Below are positions 1 to 8,683 of a stretch of 39,059 bases of DNA, one piece after another. Each line of letters starts with the position of its first letter. Position 1 is the stretch's first letter. Where the stretch lies: the NCBI GenBank assembly GCA_029561105.1, contig JAKQJQ010000035.1:1-39059 (forward strand), written 5' to 3'. Source of the DNA: Bacteroidota bacterium. Lineage in GTDB: Bacteria; Bacteroidota; Bacteroidia; Flavobacteriales; Flavobacteriaceae. The position numbers and the translations under genes are program-made. The notes below the pieces were generated by a model. It made no database searches. It was given only the letters and a program-made list of their open reading frames with translations, and had not been told where the DNA came from.

Positions 1-1361
1 CCATGCACAATAGTCGCCGCTTTCTTCAACGGCAAACGCGCAAAATACTGCCCAAATTCATTGCTGATACGCATGTTCATCTGGTGGTCTATGAGCCACA
101 TGGCCACTTCGGCTATACGCGCGGGGAATTCCTCGTACTCAATACCGCACATCATGTCTACGTCGAGCCAGATGATCTCGCGGATGTCTAGTACGCCCTG
201 GCCGTTCTTGTAGGTGGCGCGCAGAATCTCGATCTCGAGCAGGCGCAACTCGCGGTAGGTGATCACCAAAAAGTTGCCGCAACCACAGGCCGGATCCAGA
301 AACCTGAGCTGGCTGATTTTCTTGTGAAACTCGGGCAACTTGTTTTTGTTGTTCCTGACGTTCTCAAATTCTTGCCAGAGATCGTCGAGGAACAATGGCT
401 TGATGAGCTTTAAGATGTTGGTCTCGCTGGTGTAATGCGCGCCCAGGTTGCGCCGTTCTTTTGGGTTCATCACGCTCTGGAACATCGACCCAAAGATGGC
501 AGGCGATATCTTGCTCCAGTCTATGTAGCAACATTCCAGCAGTGCCAGGCGCATCTTGGTGTCAAAGCTTGCGGTGGGCAAAACTTCCTCGAACAGCTTG
601 CCGTTTACATAGGGGAATTGCGCGAGTTGCTCGTCGAGATTCTTGAAACGCTTGTCCTGTGGCGTGTTGAGCACCTGAAAGAGTTCCTGTATCCTGGCGG
701 CGAGGTCTGAGCCGTCTTCGTGGGTGCGGTCTGTAATGTAATCTTGAAATTGCTGTTTGTTAAAAATGGTCGTGTCCTCGGCAAACAAACAGAACAGCAG
801 CCGTACCAGGTAAACCTCAAGCGGATGCCCGTCGTAACCGATTTCCTTGAGGCGGTCGTGCAATTTGCCCATCAGCTCGGCGGCCTTGATGTTGGCCGGA
901 TCCTGTTCTTTGTAGACCTTTTTCTGGTAACCCAGCAGGAAGCCGAAATGCTGTACATGCTGCACGAAGTCTGCCAGGGTAAAGGTAAGGAGCGTGTCTT
1001 CTTCGAGGTCGTAAAGCCTGAATATGTTGAAATCTGAAATGAGGATGTATTTGGGCAATTCGTGCTGCTTGAGCCCATGCAGGTAGTCGCGTGCCTGGGT
1101 GTAGGCGCGGTCCAGGTTTTTGCCGCGCGATTTCATCTCTATAAGGATGGTGCCTTTCCAGAGCAGGTCTATGTAGCCGTCGCGCTCGTCGAGTTTCTTG
1201 ACGCGGTGCTCAAAGGTGGCCACCTTTTTACTGTAAATGCCAAAGACATTGAAGAATTCTACCAGGAAAGGCTTGGCGTCGGCCTCTTCGTTGCTGTAGT
1301 TTTCCCATTCTTTAGAGAATTGGAGTGCGCGGTCTTTGATTTCGTTCCAGCTTAGGGTCAT
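1..1361 (-). CDS. MmeI-like (type IIL/IIG) restriction-modification enzyme, C-terminus beyond window
   Basis: About 453 residues are visible from the ATG at 1361; the rest lies off the left edge. Near the N-terminus is a PD-(D/E)xK-type nuclease site, D65-x9-E75-x-K77, the same spacing as in MmeI. A helical spacer follows, containing the stretch FCLFAEDTTIF. Then comes the SAM-binding motif I, LDPACGCGNFL, at about residues 387-397, preceded by NLGAHYTSETNI, typical of gamma-class N6-adenine methyltransferases. The catalytic NPPY/F motif and the target-recognition domain would lie beyond the edge. Enzymes of this family cut and methylate with one polypeptide, so no separate restriction gene is expected. 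It is transcribed away from lysS, from its own promoter. A methylase-only relative such as YeeA is possible, but the intact D-ExK site argues for a nuclease. Confidence 0.85.
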   Translation of the reverse strand, partial: MTLSWNEIKDRALQFSKEWENYSNEEADAKPFLVEFFNVFGIYSKKVATFEHRVKKLDERDGYIDLLWKGTILIEMKSRGKNLDRAYTQARDYLHGLKQHELPKYILISDFNIFRLYDLEEDTLLTFTLADFVQHVQHFGFLLGYQKKVYKEQDPANIKAAELMGKLHDRLKEIGYDGHPLEVYLVRLLFCLFAEDTTIFNKQQFQDYITDRTHEDGSDLAARIQELFQVLNTPQDKRFKNLDEQLAQFPYVNGKLFEEVLPTASFDTKMRLALLECCYIDWSKISPAIFGSMFQSVMNPKERRNLGAHYTSETNILKLIKPLFLDDLWQEFENVRNNKNKLPEFHKKISQLRFLDPACGCGNFLVITYRELRLLEIEILRATYKNGQGVLDIREIIWLDVDMMCGIEYEEFPARIAEVAMWLIDHQMNMRISNEFGQYFARLPLKKAATIVH

Positions 1362-1379
1362 CTTTGGATTGGTTTGGAA

Positions 1380-1408
1380 CAAATGTAATATTTATTGGCA
1401 AACTGCAA
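1380..1408 (-). promoter_or_regulatory. Promoter of the MmeI-like gene
   Basis: On the minus strand a -7 element TACATTTG (1387-1380) fits the Bacteroidetes consensus TAnnTTTG. A TTG (1408-1406) lies 18 nt upstream as the -33 element. The start codon is 18 nt downstream of the -7 box. Confidence 0.55.
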
Positions 1409-1804
1409 TGGGTAATGCGCACCCGTGTGGCGTTGATGGCAACCGAACGCTGCGCGAATATCACACAAAAAGGAAATTGTTTGCAGACAGGGCCTATTGC
1501 CCATACCGCTTTTACCGCGAGGATGCAGTATTGGCATTGGGTAAACCCGCCACGCCGTTACGCAACGCGACTTCACTTTTTTGGGATTTTGCGGCGATGC
1601 GCGCTGTTGACCCGAGCGGTTTGGGGCGATTCAAGTTTAAGAAGAAAGGCAGATAATCTGGATGGCGGTTTCACCGGCGTTTCGTAGGGAATGCATTGGC
1701 CCCTTCCCTGAAGGTAAGATACAATTTTTTTGGTTTGCCTTTGTGCAGAAAAACTGCCAAACGTGTTAAATAGCGGTGGCTTTTCGCTGGTATTTTAGAG
1801 GCGC
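1409..1804. other. Gene-free stretch, GC-rich, no gene recognised
   Basis: This stretch between the MmeI-like gene and the lysS terminator has short ORFs on both strands, but none has a recognisable domain, start context or conserved pattern. The part from about 1420 to 1630 is visibly richer in G+C than the flanking genes. Its right end holds one copy of a dispersed repeat, listed separately at 1685-1758. Confidence 0.5.
1685..1758. repeat. Dispersed intergenic repeat, family 2, copy 1
   Basis: The stretch aligns with 17672-17750 in the same orientation. Shared blocks in order are TAGGGA, CCCCTTCCC, AAGATAC followed by ATTTTT, and TGCAGAAA followed by ACTG. The copies are clearly diverged. 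The minus-strand translations also resemble each other, but copy 1 is interrupted by a stop, so a decayed non-coding element is more likely than a gene. Confidence 0.5.
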
Positions 1805-1849
1805 AAAAAAAATCCCAGCGATAGGTTCTTGGCCTACCGTTGGGATTTT
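1805..1849 (-). terminator. Intrinsic terminator of lysS
   Basis: Read on the minus strand, AAAATCCCA at 1849-1841 pairs with TGGGATTTT at 1817-1809. The inner helix TAGG/CCTA extends the stem, and a T-run follows toward 1805. It starts 19 bp after the lysS stop codon. Confidence 0.8.
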
Positions 1850-1867
1850 GGTTATGTGTATGCGTGG

Positions 1868-3577
1868 TTACCCAACCAATTCTATTGTCTTGTATTCGCC
1901 ATCAACGACTACTTTAATCATACCGTGTTTAGACAGCGCTTTGGTGGCCGCGTCCCATTTCTTGCCACTGAGTTCTGTTTTGACTTTGAGTGCGGCCAAA
2001 TCCATTTTGTTGTCGCTCTGTTTGAGCAGCGACACGATGAGTTTTTCGTCGTCGGTGAGCTCAATTTGGGTTTGCTTTTTCTCGGGGCGCATTTGCGGGA
2101 AGAACAAAACTTCTTGTATTGAGGCGTTGTTGGTGAGGAACATGATCAGGCGGTCCATGCCGATACCCATTCCGGATGTTGGCGGCATACCGTATTCTAG
2201 CGCCCGAAGGAAATCCTCGTCGATGATGCCGTTGGCTTCGTCATCACCTTTTTCTGCGAGTGCCATTTGGTGCTCAAAGCGTTCGCGCTGGTCTATCGGG
2301 TCGTTGAGCTCGGAGTAGGCGTTGGCGATTTCCTTGCCGCAAACCATAAGCTCGAAACGCTCGGTGAGTTCTGGATTGTCGCGGTGCGATTTGCAGAGCG
2401 GCGACATTTCTTTTGGATAATCGGTGATGAAGGTGGGTTGGATGAAATTGCCTTCGCATTTCGCGCCGAAGATTTCGTCGATGAGTTTGCCTTTGCCCAT
2501 GGTGGCGTCGACCTCGATACCCATGCTTCTGGCGGCCTCGAACAATTCTTGTTCTGATTTGCCCGAAATATCGAAACCGGTGTATTTGATGATGGCATCG
2601 GTCATGGAAACGCGGGCGTATGGCGCTTTGAAATTCACGGTGTGTTCGCCAAAAGTCGCTTGCGAAGTTCCGTTGACGGCGATAGCGCAATGTTCTAGCA
2701 AGCGTTCGCAGAAATCCATCATCCAGTGGTAATCTTTGTAGGCGACGTAGATTTCCATGGCGGTGAACTCTGGGTTGTGGGTGCGGTCCATGCCTTCGTT
2801 ACGGAAGTTTTTTGAGAATTCGTAAACGCCTTCGAATCCGCCCACGATCAACCTTTTAAGATAAAGCTCATTGGCGATACGCATATATAAAGGAATGTCG
2901 AGCGAGTTGTGGTGCGTGACAAACGGACGCGCCGCTGCGCCACCAGGAATCGGCTGGAGAACGGGTGTTTCAACTTCTAAATAGCCTTTGTCATTGAAGA
3001 AACCGCGCATCGCGTTGAACAATTTGGTGCGTTTGATAAAGGTTTCTTTCACATGGTCGTTAACGGTCAAATCGACGTAACGGCGGCGGTAGCGTTGCTC
3101 TGCATCGGCGAAGGCATCGTGGACTTTGCCATCGGCGTCGGTTTTAACGACGGGAAGTGGTTTTAAAGCTTTAGAGAGTACTTTGAGTTCATAAACGTGA
3201 ATCGAGATTTCGCCGACTTTGGTTTTAAAAACCGTTCCGCGGATACCGATAAAATCACCAATATCGAGTAGTTTTTTGAAGACTACTTTGTACATGGTTT
3301 TGGCTTCGTCTGTAGAGATGTCGTCGCGCGTGAGGTAAAGCTGGATGCGACCTTGGGCGTCTTTGAGTTCGGCAAATGAGGCGTTGCCCATATCACGGGT
3401 AGACATTAAACGGCCGGCGAGAATCACTTCCTTGCCTTCGTACTTTTCGAAATCCTTATGGATGTCGGTGGAATAGGCGGTTGTGGTGAATTCTTGCGCA
3501 GGATAAGGCTCGATGCCCAAAGCGCGTAAATCGGTGAGTGATTTTCTACGGAGAATTTCCTGTTCGGATAGTGCCAT
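1868..3577 (-). CDS. lysS: Lysyl-tRNA synthetase, class II
   Basis: Cytoplasmic enzyme that charges tRNA-Lys with lysine. The 569-residue protein has an N-terminal OB-fold anticodon-binding domain (about residues 50-135, including VILAGRLMSTRDMG). The class II catalytic core follows, with motif 2 FRNEGMDRTHNPEF at 258-271 and motif 3 GMGIGMDR at 469-476. It is about 60 residues longer than the E. coli enzyme (505 aa). The extra part (about 505-569) is a charged C-terminal extension whose helical pattern suggests a small DNA/RNA-binding-like domain; that last point is inference. The gene is monocistronic, with its own promoter at 3600-3630 and terminator at 1805-1849. Confidence 0.97.
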   Translation of the reverse strand: MALSEQEILRRKSLTDLRALGIEPYPAQEFTTTAYSTDIHKDFEKYEGKEVILAGRLMSTRDMGNASFAELKDAQGRIQLYLTRDDISTDEAKTMYKVVFKKLLDIGDFIGIRGTVFKTKVGEISIHVYELKVLSKALKPLPVVKTDADGKVHDAFADAEQRYRRRYVDLTVNDHVKETFIKRTKLFNAMRGFFNDKGYLEVETPVLQPIPGGAAARPFVTHHNSLDIPLYMRIANELYLKRLIVGGFEGVYEFSKNFRNEGMDRTHNPEFTAMEIYVAYKDYHWMMDFCERLLEHCAIAVNGTSQATFGEHTVNFKAPYARVSMTDAIIKYTGFDISGKSEQELFEAARSMGIEVDATMGKGKLIDEIFGAKCEGNFIQPTFITDYPKEMSPLCKSHRDNPELTERFELMVCGKEIANAYSELNDPIDQRERFEHQMALAEKGDDEANGIIDEDFLRALEYGMPPTSGMGIGMDRLIMFLTNNASIQEVLFFPQMRPEKKQTQIELTDDEKLIVSLLKQSDNKMDLAALKVKTELSGKKWDAATKALSKHGMIKVVVDGEYKTIELVG

Positions 3578-3599
3578 GATGTGGTGATTTTTGAAGCGG

Positions 3600-3630
3600 C
3601 AAATATAGAGGATATGTTGGAGAGTTGCAA
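3600..3630 (-). promoter_or_regulatory. lysS promoter
   Basis: Minus-strand -7 box TATATTTG (3607-3600) with a -33 TTG (3630-3628) 20 nt upstream, close to the flavobacterial consensus. The start codon is about 22 nt downstream and has no Shine-Dalgarno, as usual in Bacteroidetes. Confidence 0.7.
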
Positions 3631-3652
3631 GGGATTTTGGGTTTGGGGTTTA

Positions 3653-3764
3653 GGGTGCAGGGTGCAAGGTTCAGGGTGCAAGGTTCAGGGTACAGGGTGC
3701 AAGGTTCAGGGTACAGGGTGCAAGGTGCAAGGTTCAGGGTACAGGGTGCAAGGTTCAGGGGACA
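3653..3764. repeat. Heptamer tandem array, 16 units
   Basis: Sixteen head-to-tail 7-bp units fit the consensus RGGTNCA, with variants GGGTGCA, AGGTTCA, GGGTACA, AGGTGCA and GGGGACA. The array occupies exactly 112 bp, just upstream of the lysS promoter. All frames stay open through it because 7 is not a multiple of 3, so the ORFs crossing it are artefacts. Confidence 0.9.
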
Positions 3765-3820
3765 GGGTTTGGAGATAGGAAGGCGGGAAGTACTGTTTTG
3801 AAACGGACGTTTCGGGTTTA

Positions 3821-3890
3821 GCCCCGATTGCAGGCGACATCCTTTTGTTTGCTTCTTTAGCAAACGAAAGATAAAGCCGAAAAGCGGGAC
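3821..3890 (+). repeat. Dispersed intergenic repeat, family 1, copy A (partial)
   Basis: The core CATCCTTTTGTTTGC, a 7-nt loop, then GCAAACGAAAGATA forms an 11-bp hairpin. It matches copy B at 23701-23817 and, inverted, copy C at 15823-15950. Flanking blocks include GATTGCAGGCG upstream and AAAGCGGGAC downstream. This copy lacks the GCCGGCACGCC end seen in B and C. Confidence 0.6.
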
Positions 3891-3944
3891 AACAGCTGTT
3901 TTGAAAGCCGGATTTTGTGCTACTTAAAAACAATAAATTAATCG

Positions 3945-3952
3945 TAATTTTG
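3945..3952 (+). promoter_or_regulatory. lipB -7 promoter element
   Basis: TAATTTTG fits TAnnTTTG and ends 4 nt before the lipB ATG at 3957. Transcription would start at or next to the start codon, so the mRNA is probably leaderless or nearly so. No convincing -33 TTG is seen at the usual distance. Confidence 0.5.
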
Positions 3953-3956
3953 GCGC

Positions 3957-4682
3957 ATGAATAAAACGGTTTTACTTCGGGATTTGGGTTTGAAGGATTA
4001 TAAGGATGCCTGGGATTATCAGGAGCAGCTTTTTTCTGGTATTGTGGATTTGAAGATTGCCAACCGCCGGGAAGAGAAATCTGACGAAACGCCGAATTAC
4101 TTTTTGTTTGTGGAGCATCCGCATGTGTATACTTTGGGGAAAAGTGGGGATATGGGCAATATGCTTTTGAGTGAAAAGCAATTGGAGGCGAAAGGTGCTA
4201 CTTTTTATAAGATCAACCGCGGTGGCGATATTACTTATCATGGGCCGGGACAGATTGTGGGTTATCCGATTTTGGACCTTGAAAATTTCTTTACCGATAT
4301 CCATAAATATTTGCGTTTTCTTGAAGAGGCGATTATCCTGACTTTGGCGGAATACGGTTTGAAAGGCGACAGAAGTCCGGGTGAAACCGGCGTTTGGCTG
4401 GATGTGGGAACTCCGTTTGCACGTAAGATTTGTGCAATGGGTGTTCGTGCCTCGCGTTGGGTAACCATGCACGGTTTTGCTTTGAATGTGAATGCCGATC
4501 TGGGTTACTTTGACAATATTATTCCGTGTGGGATTCGCGGCAAGGCTGTGACTTCTTTAAATGTAGAACTTGGCGTGGTGAAAGTGGATGAAGCCGAAGT
4601 GAAGGCTAAAATTATAAAACACTTTTCGGATTTATTTAGTGCGAAGGTTGTGAGGATTGAAAACACCGAGGCAGCAATCTGA
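3957..4682 (+). CDS. lipB: Octanoyl-[acyl carrier protein]:protein N-octanoyltransferase LipB
   Basis: Moves the octanoyl group from acyl carrier protein to lipoyl domains of 2-oxoacid dehydrogenases and the glycine cleavage H protein. This is the first step of endogenous lipoate synthesis, in the cytoplasm. The 241-residue product carries the family signature RGGDITYHGPGQ at 88-99. It also has the two expected active-site residues, K157 in FARKICAMG and C191 in IIPCGIRG. Length is close to that of the family. It converges on rnhB with only 9 bp between the stop codons and no hairpin there, so the two transcripts probably overlap at their 3' ends. Confidence 0.96.
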   Translation: MNKTVLLRDLGLKDYKDAWDYQEQLFSGIVDLKIANRREEKSDETPNYFLFVEHPHVYTLGKSGDMGNMLLSEKQLEAKGATFYKINRGGDITYHGPGQIVGYPILDLENFFTDIHKYLRFLEEAIILTLAEYGLKGDRSPGETGVWLDVGTPFARKICAMGVRASRWVTMHGFALNVNADLGYFDNIIPCGIRGKAVTSLNVELGVVKVDEAEVKAKIIKHFSDLFSAKVVRIENTEAAI

Positions 4683-4691
4683 AATTACTTC

Positions 4692-5297
4692 TTATGAACC
4701 GAAATCGAGCGCGAGCTGGTCGGGCAATAATCTAAAAGACATTCTGTGGTATTTGGTGGTTCCGTACTTGCGGATGGCCTCGCGGTGCTCTGCAGTGGGG
4801 TATCCTTTGTTTTGTTTCCAGTTATACATGGGGAATTCTTCGTGGATTTTGTTCATGTAATCATCACGGTAAGTCTTAGCGAGAATCGAGGCCGCGGCGA
4901 TACTCATGTATTCGGCATCGCCTTTTATGATGCAACTGTGCGGAATGCTCCCAACCTTTTTGAAGCGGTTGCCATCTACTATTATATAGGTAGGTGTAGG
5001 ATTGAGTTTTTGGACACATTCCTGCATCGCTTTTATGGATGCGTTGAGTATGTTGATCTCGTCGATGACGATCGGTTCGAGATGCGTGACAGCGTAGCAT
5101 ACGGCGTGTTGCTCGATGATGGGACGTAGCAAATCCCGGCTTTTTTTTGAAAGTTGTTTGGAATCATTGAGCAGTTCGTGCGTAAAGCCCTCGGGTAGGA
5201 TGACTGCAGCGGCGGTTACAGGACCCGCAAGGCAGCCTCGTCCGGCTTCATCGGTTCCGGTTTCGTGGAGCTGGTCTGAAAATTTGAACTTTAACAT
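4692..5297 (-). CDS. rnhB: Ribonuclease HII
   Basis: Cleaves the RNA strand of RNA-DNA hybrids and starts removal of single ribonucleotides from DNA. The start chosen is the ATG at 5297, because the conserved region begins almost at once with GTDEAGRG. A further in-frame ATG at 5339 would add 14 poorly conserved residues. From the chosen start the four-acid metal site is D16, E17, D108 (IIVDGNRF) and D127 (KGDAEY). The 201-residue length is normal for the bacterial enzyme. It is divergent from the SusC-like gene and convergent with lipB. Confidence 0.95.
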   Translation of the reverse strand: MLKFKFSDQLHETGTDEAGRGCLAGPVTAAAVILPEGFTHELLNDSKQLSKKSRDLLRPIIEQHAVCYAVTHLEPIVIDEINILNASIKAMQECVQKLNPTPTYIIVDGNRFKKVGSIPHSCIIKGDAEYMSIAAASILAKTYRDDYMNKIHEEFPMYNWKQNKGYPTAEHREAIRKYGTTKYHRMSFRLLPDQLALDFGS

Positions 5298-5427
5298 TTG
5301 TTTTATTGTTGAAAGTTTAAAAAATGAAGCAACCCGCATGGATTTCTTGAATCATTTAAAGACAAATTGGCGAAACACGCAACATTCTTTAAAACTTTTG
5401 AGAATCCAAATTTAGATATTAAGAATA

Positions 5428-5435
5428 TATATTTG
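5428..5435 (+). promoter_or_regulatory. -7 element of the SusC/SusD operon promoter
   Basis: TATATTTG fits TAnnTTTG and lies 56 nt upstream of the SusC-like ATG in the divergent rnhB/susC gap. The nearest TTG (5398-5400) is 27 nt upstream, longer than usual, so the -33 element is uncertain. Confidence 0.5.
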
Positions 5436-5491
5436 TTTATTTAAGAAATAATTATGAAGTTTGCGAAATAACTAACTCAAACAAAATTTAT

Positions 5492-8400
5492 ATGAGATCG
5501 AAGTTCAAATGGATTTTCGCGCTTTTACTAGCGTTGACAATGCAGTTTTCGTTTGCACAGGAGAAAACTGTTTCAGGTGTTGTTTCTGATGAAACAGGGC
5601 CATTGCCAGGTGCAAATATTGTCGTGAAAGGCACTAAAAAAGGAGTACAAACCGATGTGGATGGGAAATATGCTATTCAAGCCAAAGCTGGTGATGTGTT
5701 GGTATTTTCTTTTATTGGTTTGGCCGATGCTTCTGCTACTGTAGGCGCCTCTAGTACGATAAACATGGTTATGAAGTCGGGAGCTCAGGAATTGGGCGAA
5801 GTCGTTGTAACCAGCCAAGGTATTAAGAAAGAGAAGAAAGCACTTGGATACGCGGTAAACACAATTAAAGCCGAGGATTTTGCATCAAAACCTTCGACCG
5901 ACGTTGCCAGAGCATTGACTGGAAAGGCGCCAGGGGTTAATATTCAACAGACTAGTGGATTGTCTGGTTCGGGAACGAACATCATTATCAGGGGTTATTC
6001 CTCGATTACGGGAAGTAACCAGCCGTTGTTTGTGGTGGATGGAGTTCCTTTCAATACAGATACGAATAGTGATGGTAATTTCCTTGAAGGGTCTACTAAT
6101 GCTTCGAGCCGTTTCCTTGATTTGGATCCAAACAATATCGAAAGCATCAGTATCTTAAAAGGTTTGAGTGCGACTACTTTGTATGGATCTGCTGGTAGAA
6201 ACGGAGTTATCCTCGTTACCACCAAAACAGGTAATACCAAAGATTTGAATAAAAAAATGGAGGTTACATTTGCTCAGTCTATGTACATGACCGAAATCGC
6301 CTCTTTGCCGGATTACCAGAATAGGTACGGAAACGGATTCGATAACACTTACCAAGAGGCGTTTTCAAACTGGGGGCCAGCTTTTGGAACCGTAGGTACT
6401 CAAGGTATTGACAGTGAAGGAATGGTTGAACATCCGTATGCGCAATACGGTGCTACAGTTTTTCCCGAATATTTTAATCCAGACGGAACTCCTAAGAAAG
6501 TAGCCTACAGGCCGTATAATAATGTTAGACCTTTCTTTAGCACCGGTACGGTGAACACCAGTTCTTTGAGCATTGGCGGGCGTTCAGACAATACGTCTTA
6601 CAATCTTAACGTAGGTCACACGAATGACAAAGGTTTTATCGAGAACAACTCTTACAAACGTTTGAATTTAAGTGCCGGTGGTCAAACCAAGTTAACAAAT
6701 GGCTTTACCGTTAGTTCTTCTGTTAGTTATGTGAAAACCGACAAAACAGCGCCTCCAACTGCTGCGGGATTTGGTTCGAACGCTTTGGCGCCGTCTGTAT
6801 TCTCTAATATTTTGTACACGCCCAGGAATTTAGATTTGTTTGGGCTGCCTTATGAGAATCCGTTGAACCACGCTAGCGTCAATTACAGGTCTGATATTGC
6901 AAATCCACGATGGACTTTGAAAAATGTCGGAGATGATGAATCGGTTAGGCGTTTCTTTGGAAACTTTACCGCTAATTACGAAATCAACTCATGGTCTAAT
7001 ATTTCTTATCGTTTGGCATTAGATAACTATACCCAAACTAAAAAATATCATGTCAACAGAGGAAATGGACAGCCTTTCTATGATGAAGGTTATTTGAGAA
7101 CGACAGTTAACGAGAATTTGGTGTTCGACCATACTTTTAGCTATAATTTCGATACGAAACTTGACAAAAACCAAAACTGGAATCTTGACGGAACCTTAGG
7201 GTTCAATCCACGTCAGGAATCGTACAAATACAACTATTTGGAGAGTACGGTTCAAACTACCTATGGTTTGTTAGAACACCAGTATTTTGAAAACCATGAT
7301 GGTTATTCACAACAGCAATCGTTCAATATCGTTGGTCTTTATGCAAGTACCACACTTGGATTCAAAAAATACCTGTATTTGAACCTTCAAGGTAGAAATG
7401 ATTATTTCTCTTCTTTGCAGAAAGAGAACAGGTCTTTGTTTTACCCATCGGCATCTTTGTCATTTGTACCGACCGATGCATTTTCATTCCTTAAAGGAAA
7501 TAAGTATTTTAATTACATGAAACTGCGTGCAGGTTATGGTTCTTCGGCTGGATTCCCTGATCCGTATAAAACAAAAATTGGATTGCGTTCAAGGTCTAAA
7601 GTGTTTTTGAAAGAAGACGGTACGGTTATAAATACAATGGCGCCTTCTAATGAACTTGGAAATCCTAATCTGAAGCCAGAGTTGATTAAAGAATTGGAAT
7701 TTGGTGTTGAAGCTAAATTCTTCGACAATAGACTCGGTATTGATTTGTCTTTGTACGATAAAAGATCAACCGACCTTATTATCGATAGACCTTTAGATCC
7801 TGCAACAGGATTTGATACAACTGCAGACAATATTGCCGAAGTAAGTAATAAAGGGATTGAGTTAGGAGTTAATCTGTCTTTAATTAGAACAAAAACAGAT
7901 GGTTTAACTTGGGATGCGTCTGTTCAATTTACACAAAATGAAAATTATGTGGAAAGCCTTGGAAATGACGCCATAGAATCTATTGCAATTGCCGGTTTCA
8001 CCAACTTAGGAAACTTCGCTATCGCAGGACAACCTTACGGTGTGATCATGGGTAGTGCTATTAAGAGAGACGGTAACGGAAATTACCTTGTGGGAGGTGA
8101 CGGAAATTATATCCGCAATGATGAATTGACGGTTATCGGAGATCCAAACGCAGACTGGAGGTCGACCCTAAGTAGTGAAATCTCTTATAAAGGAGTTACA
8201 CTTGGTGTACAATTCGAGTATCAAAAAGGAGGCGATATTTATTCAACAACTGCTGCGGCGTTATTATCCAGAGGTTTGACCGAGGATACCGACTTTGACA
8301 GGTCTGGTACTGTGGTGTTACCAGGTGTAAATCAAAATGGGAACGTGAACACGACTCAAATCGGTTTCACTCAGTATGGGTTTAACAATTCTGGATTTTT

Positions 8401-8680
8401 CATCAATGAGCAAGCTATTTATGATGCAACTAATTTGAGAATGAGAGAGGTTTCCTTATCCTATTCATTGCCTAAAAAGTGGTTGGAGAAAACCCCTTTT
8501 GGCAAAATATCTTTATCTGTCGTAGGGCAAAACCTATGGTTTAAAGCCTTTAATTTCCCAAAACACTTGAACTTCGATCCAGAAGTGTTGAGTTTGGGTG
8601 TAGGAAACGGGCAAGGTTTCGATTACTTAACCGGTCCAACCGCAAAACGTTATGGGTTTAACTTTAACTTAACTTTCTAA
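5492..8680 (+). CDS. SusC/RagA family TonB-dependent outer-membrane transporter
   Basis: A 1062-residue outer-membrane receptor for TonB-driven import of large nutrients. A signal peptide ends near FSFAQ (about residue 22). A carboxypeptidase-D-regulatory-like domain follows (about 27-105; VSGVVSDETGPLPGANI, then DGKYAI). Next is the SusC plug (about 135-245; VARALTGKAPGVNI, IIIRGYSSI, NQPLFVVDGVPF, LYGSAGRNGVILVTTK), then a long beta-barrel ending in an aromatic residue (NFNLTF). It is the first gene of a four-gene operon with the SusD-like partner 3 bp downstream. No sigma/anti-sigma pair, glycoside hydrolase or SusR/HTCS-type regulator is next to it, so the substrate cannot be read from context; it could be glycan, peptide or something else. 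Confidence 0.95.
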   Translation: MRSKFKWIFALLLALTMQFSFAQEKTVSGVVSDETGPLPGANIVVKGTKKGVQTDVDGKYAIQAKAGDVLVFSFIGLADASATVGASSTINMVMKSGAQELGEVVVTSQGIKKEKKALGYAVNTIKAEDFASKPSTDVARALTGKAPGVNIQQTSGLSGSGTNIIIRGYSSITGSNQPLFVVDGVPFNTDTNSDGNFLEGSTNASSRFLDLDPNNIESISILKGLSATTLYGSAGRNGVILVTTKTGNTKDLNKKMEVTFAQSMYMTEIASLPDYQNRYGNGFDNTYQEAFSNWGPAFGTVGTQGIDSEGMVEHPYAQYGATVFPEYFNPDGTPKKVAYRPYNNVRPFFSTGTVNTSSLSIGGRSDNTSYNLNVGHTNDKGFIENNSYKRLNLSAGGQTKLTNGFTVSSSVSYVKTDKTAPPTAAGFGSNALAPSVFSNILYTPRNLDLFGLPYENPLNHASVNYRSDIANPRWTLKNVGDDESVRRFFGNFTANYEINSWSNISYRLALDNYTQTKKYHVNRGNGQPFYDEGYLRTTVNENLVFDHTFSYNFDTKLDKNQNWNLDGTLGFNPRQESYKYNYLESTVQTTYGLLEHQYFENHDGYSQQQSFNIVGLYASTTLGFKKYLYLNLQGRNDYFSSLQKENRSLFYPSASLSFVPTDAFSFLKGNKYFNYMKLRAGYGSSAGFPDPYKTKIGLRSRSKVFLKEDGTVINTMAPSNELGNPNLKPELIKELEFGVEAKFFDNRLGIDLSLYDKRSTDLIIDRPLDPATGFDTTADNIAEVSNKGIELGVNLSLIRTKTDGLTWDASVQFTQNENYVESLGNDAIESIAIAGFTNLGNFAIAGQPYGVIMGSAIKRDGNGNYLVGGDGNYIRNDELTVIGDPNADWRSTLSSEISYKGVTLGVQFEYQKGGDIYSTTAAALLSRGLTEDTDFDRSGTVVLPGVNQNGNVNTTQIGFTQYGFNNSGFFINEQAIYDATNLRMREVSLSYSLPKKWLEKTPFGKISLSVVGQNLWFKAFNFPKHLNFDPEVLSLGVGNGQGFDYLTGPTAKRYGFNFNLTF

Positions 8681-8683
8681 AAA

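Noticed and set aside
1..1361. Defence island
   Set aside because: Only one restriction-modification gene is visible; the other side is core genes.
1336..1687. Overlapping 100-codon ORFs on both strands beside the MmeI-like gene
   Set aside because: They overlap that gene's promoter and start, differ in frame and show no domain pattern.
3546..3933. ORFs through the heptamer array (Pro/Leu/Thr/Cys-rich)
   Set aside because: They exist only because a 7-bp repeat without stops stays open in every frame; no start context or homology.
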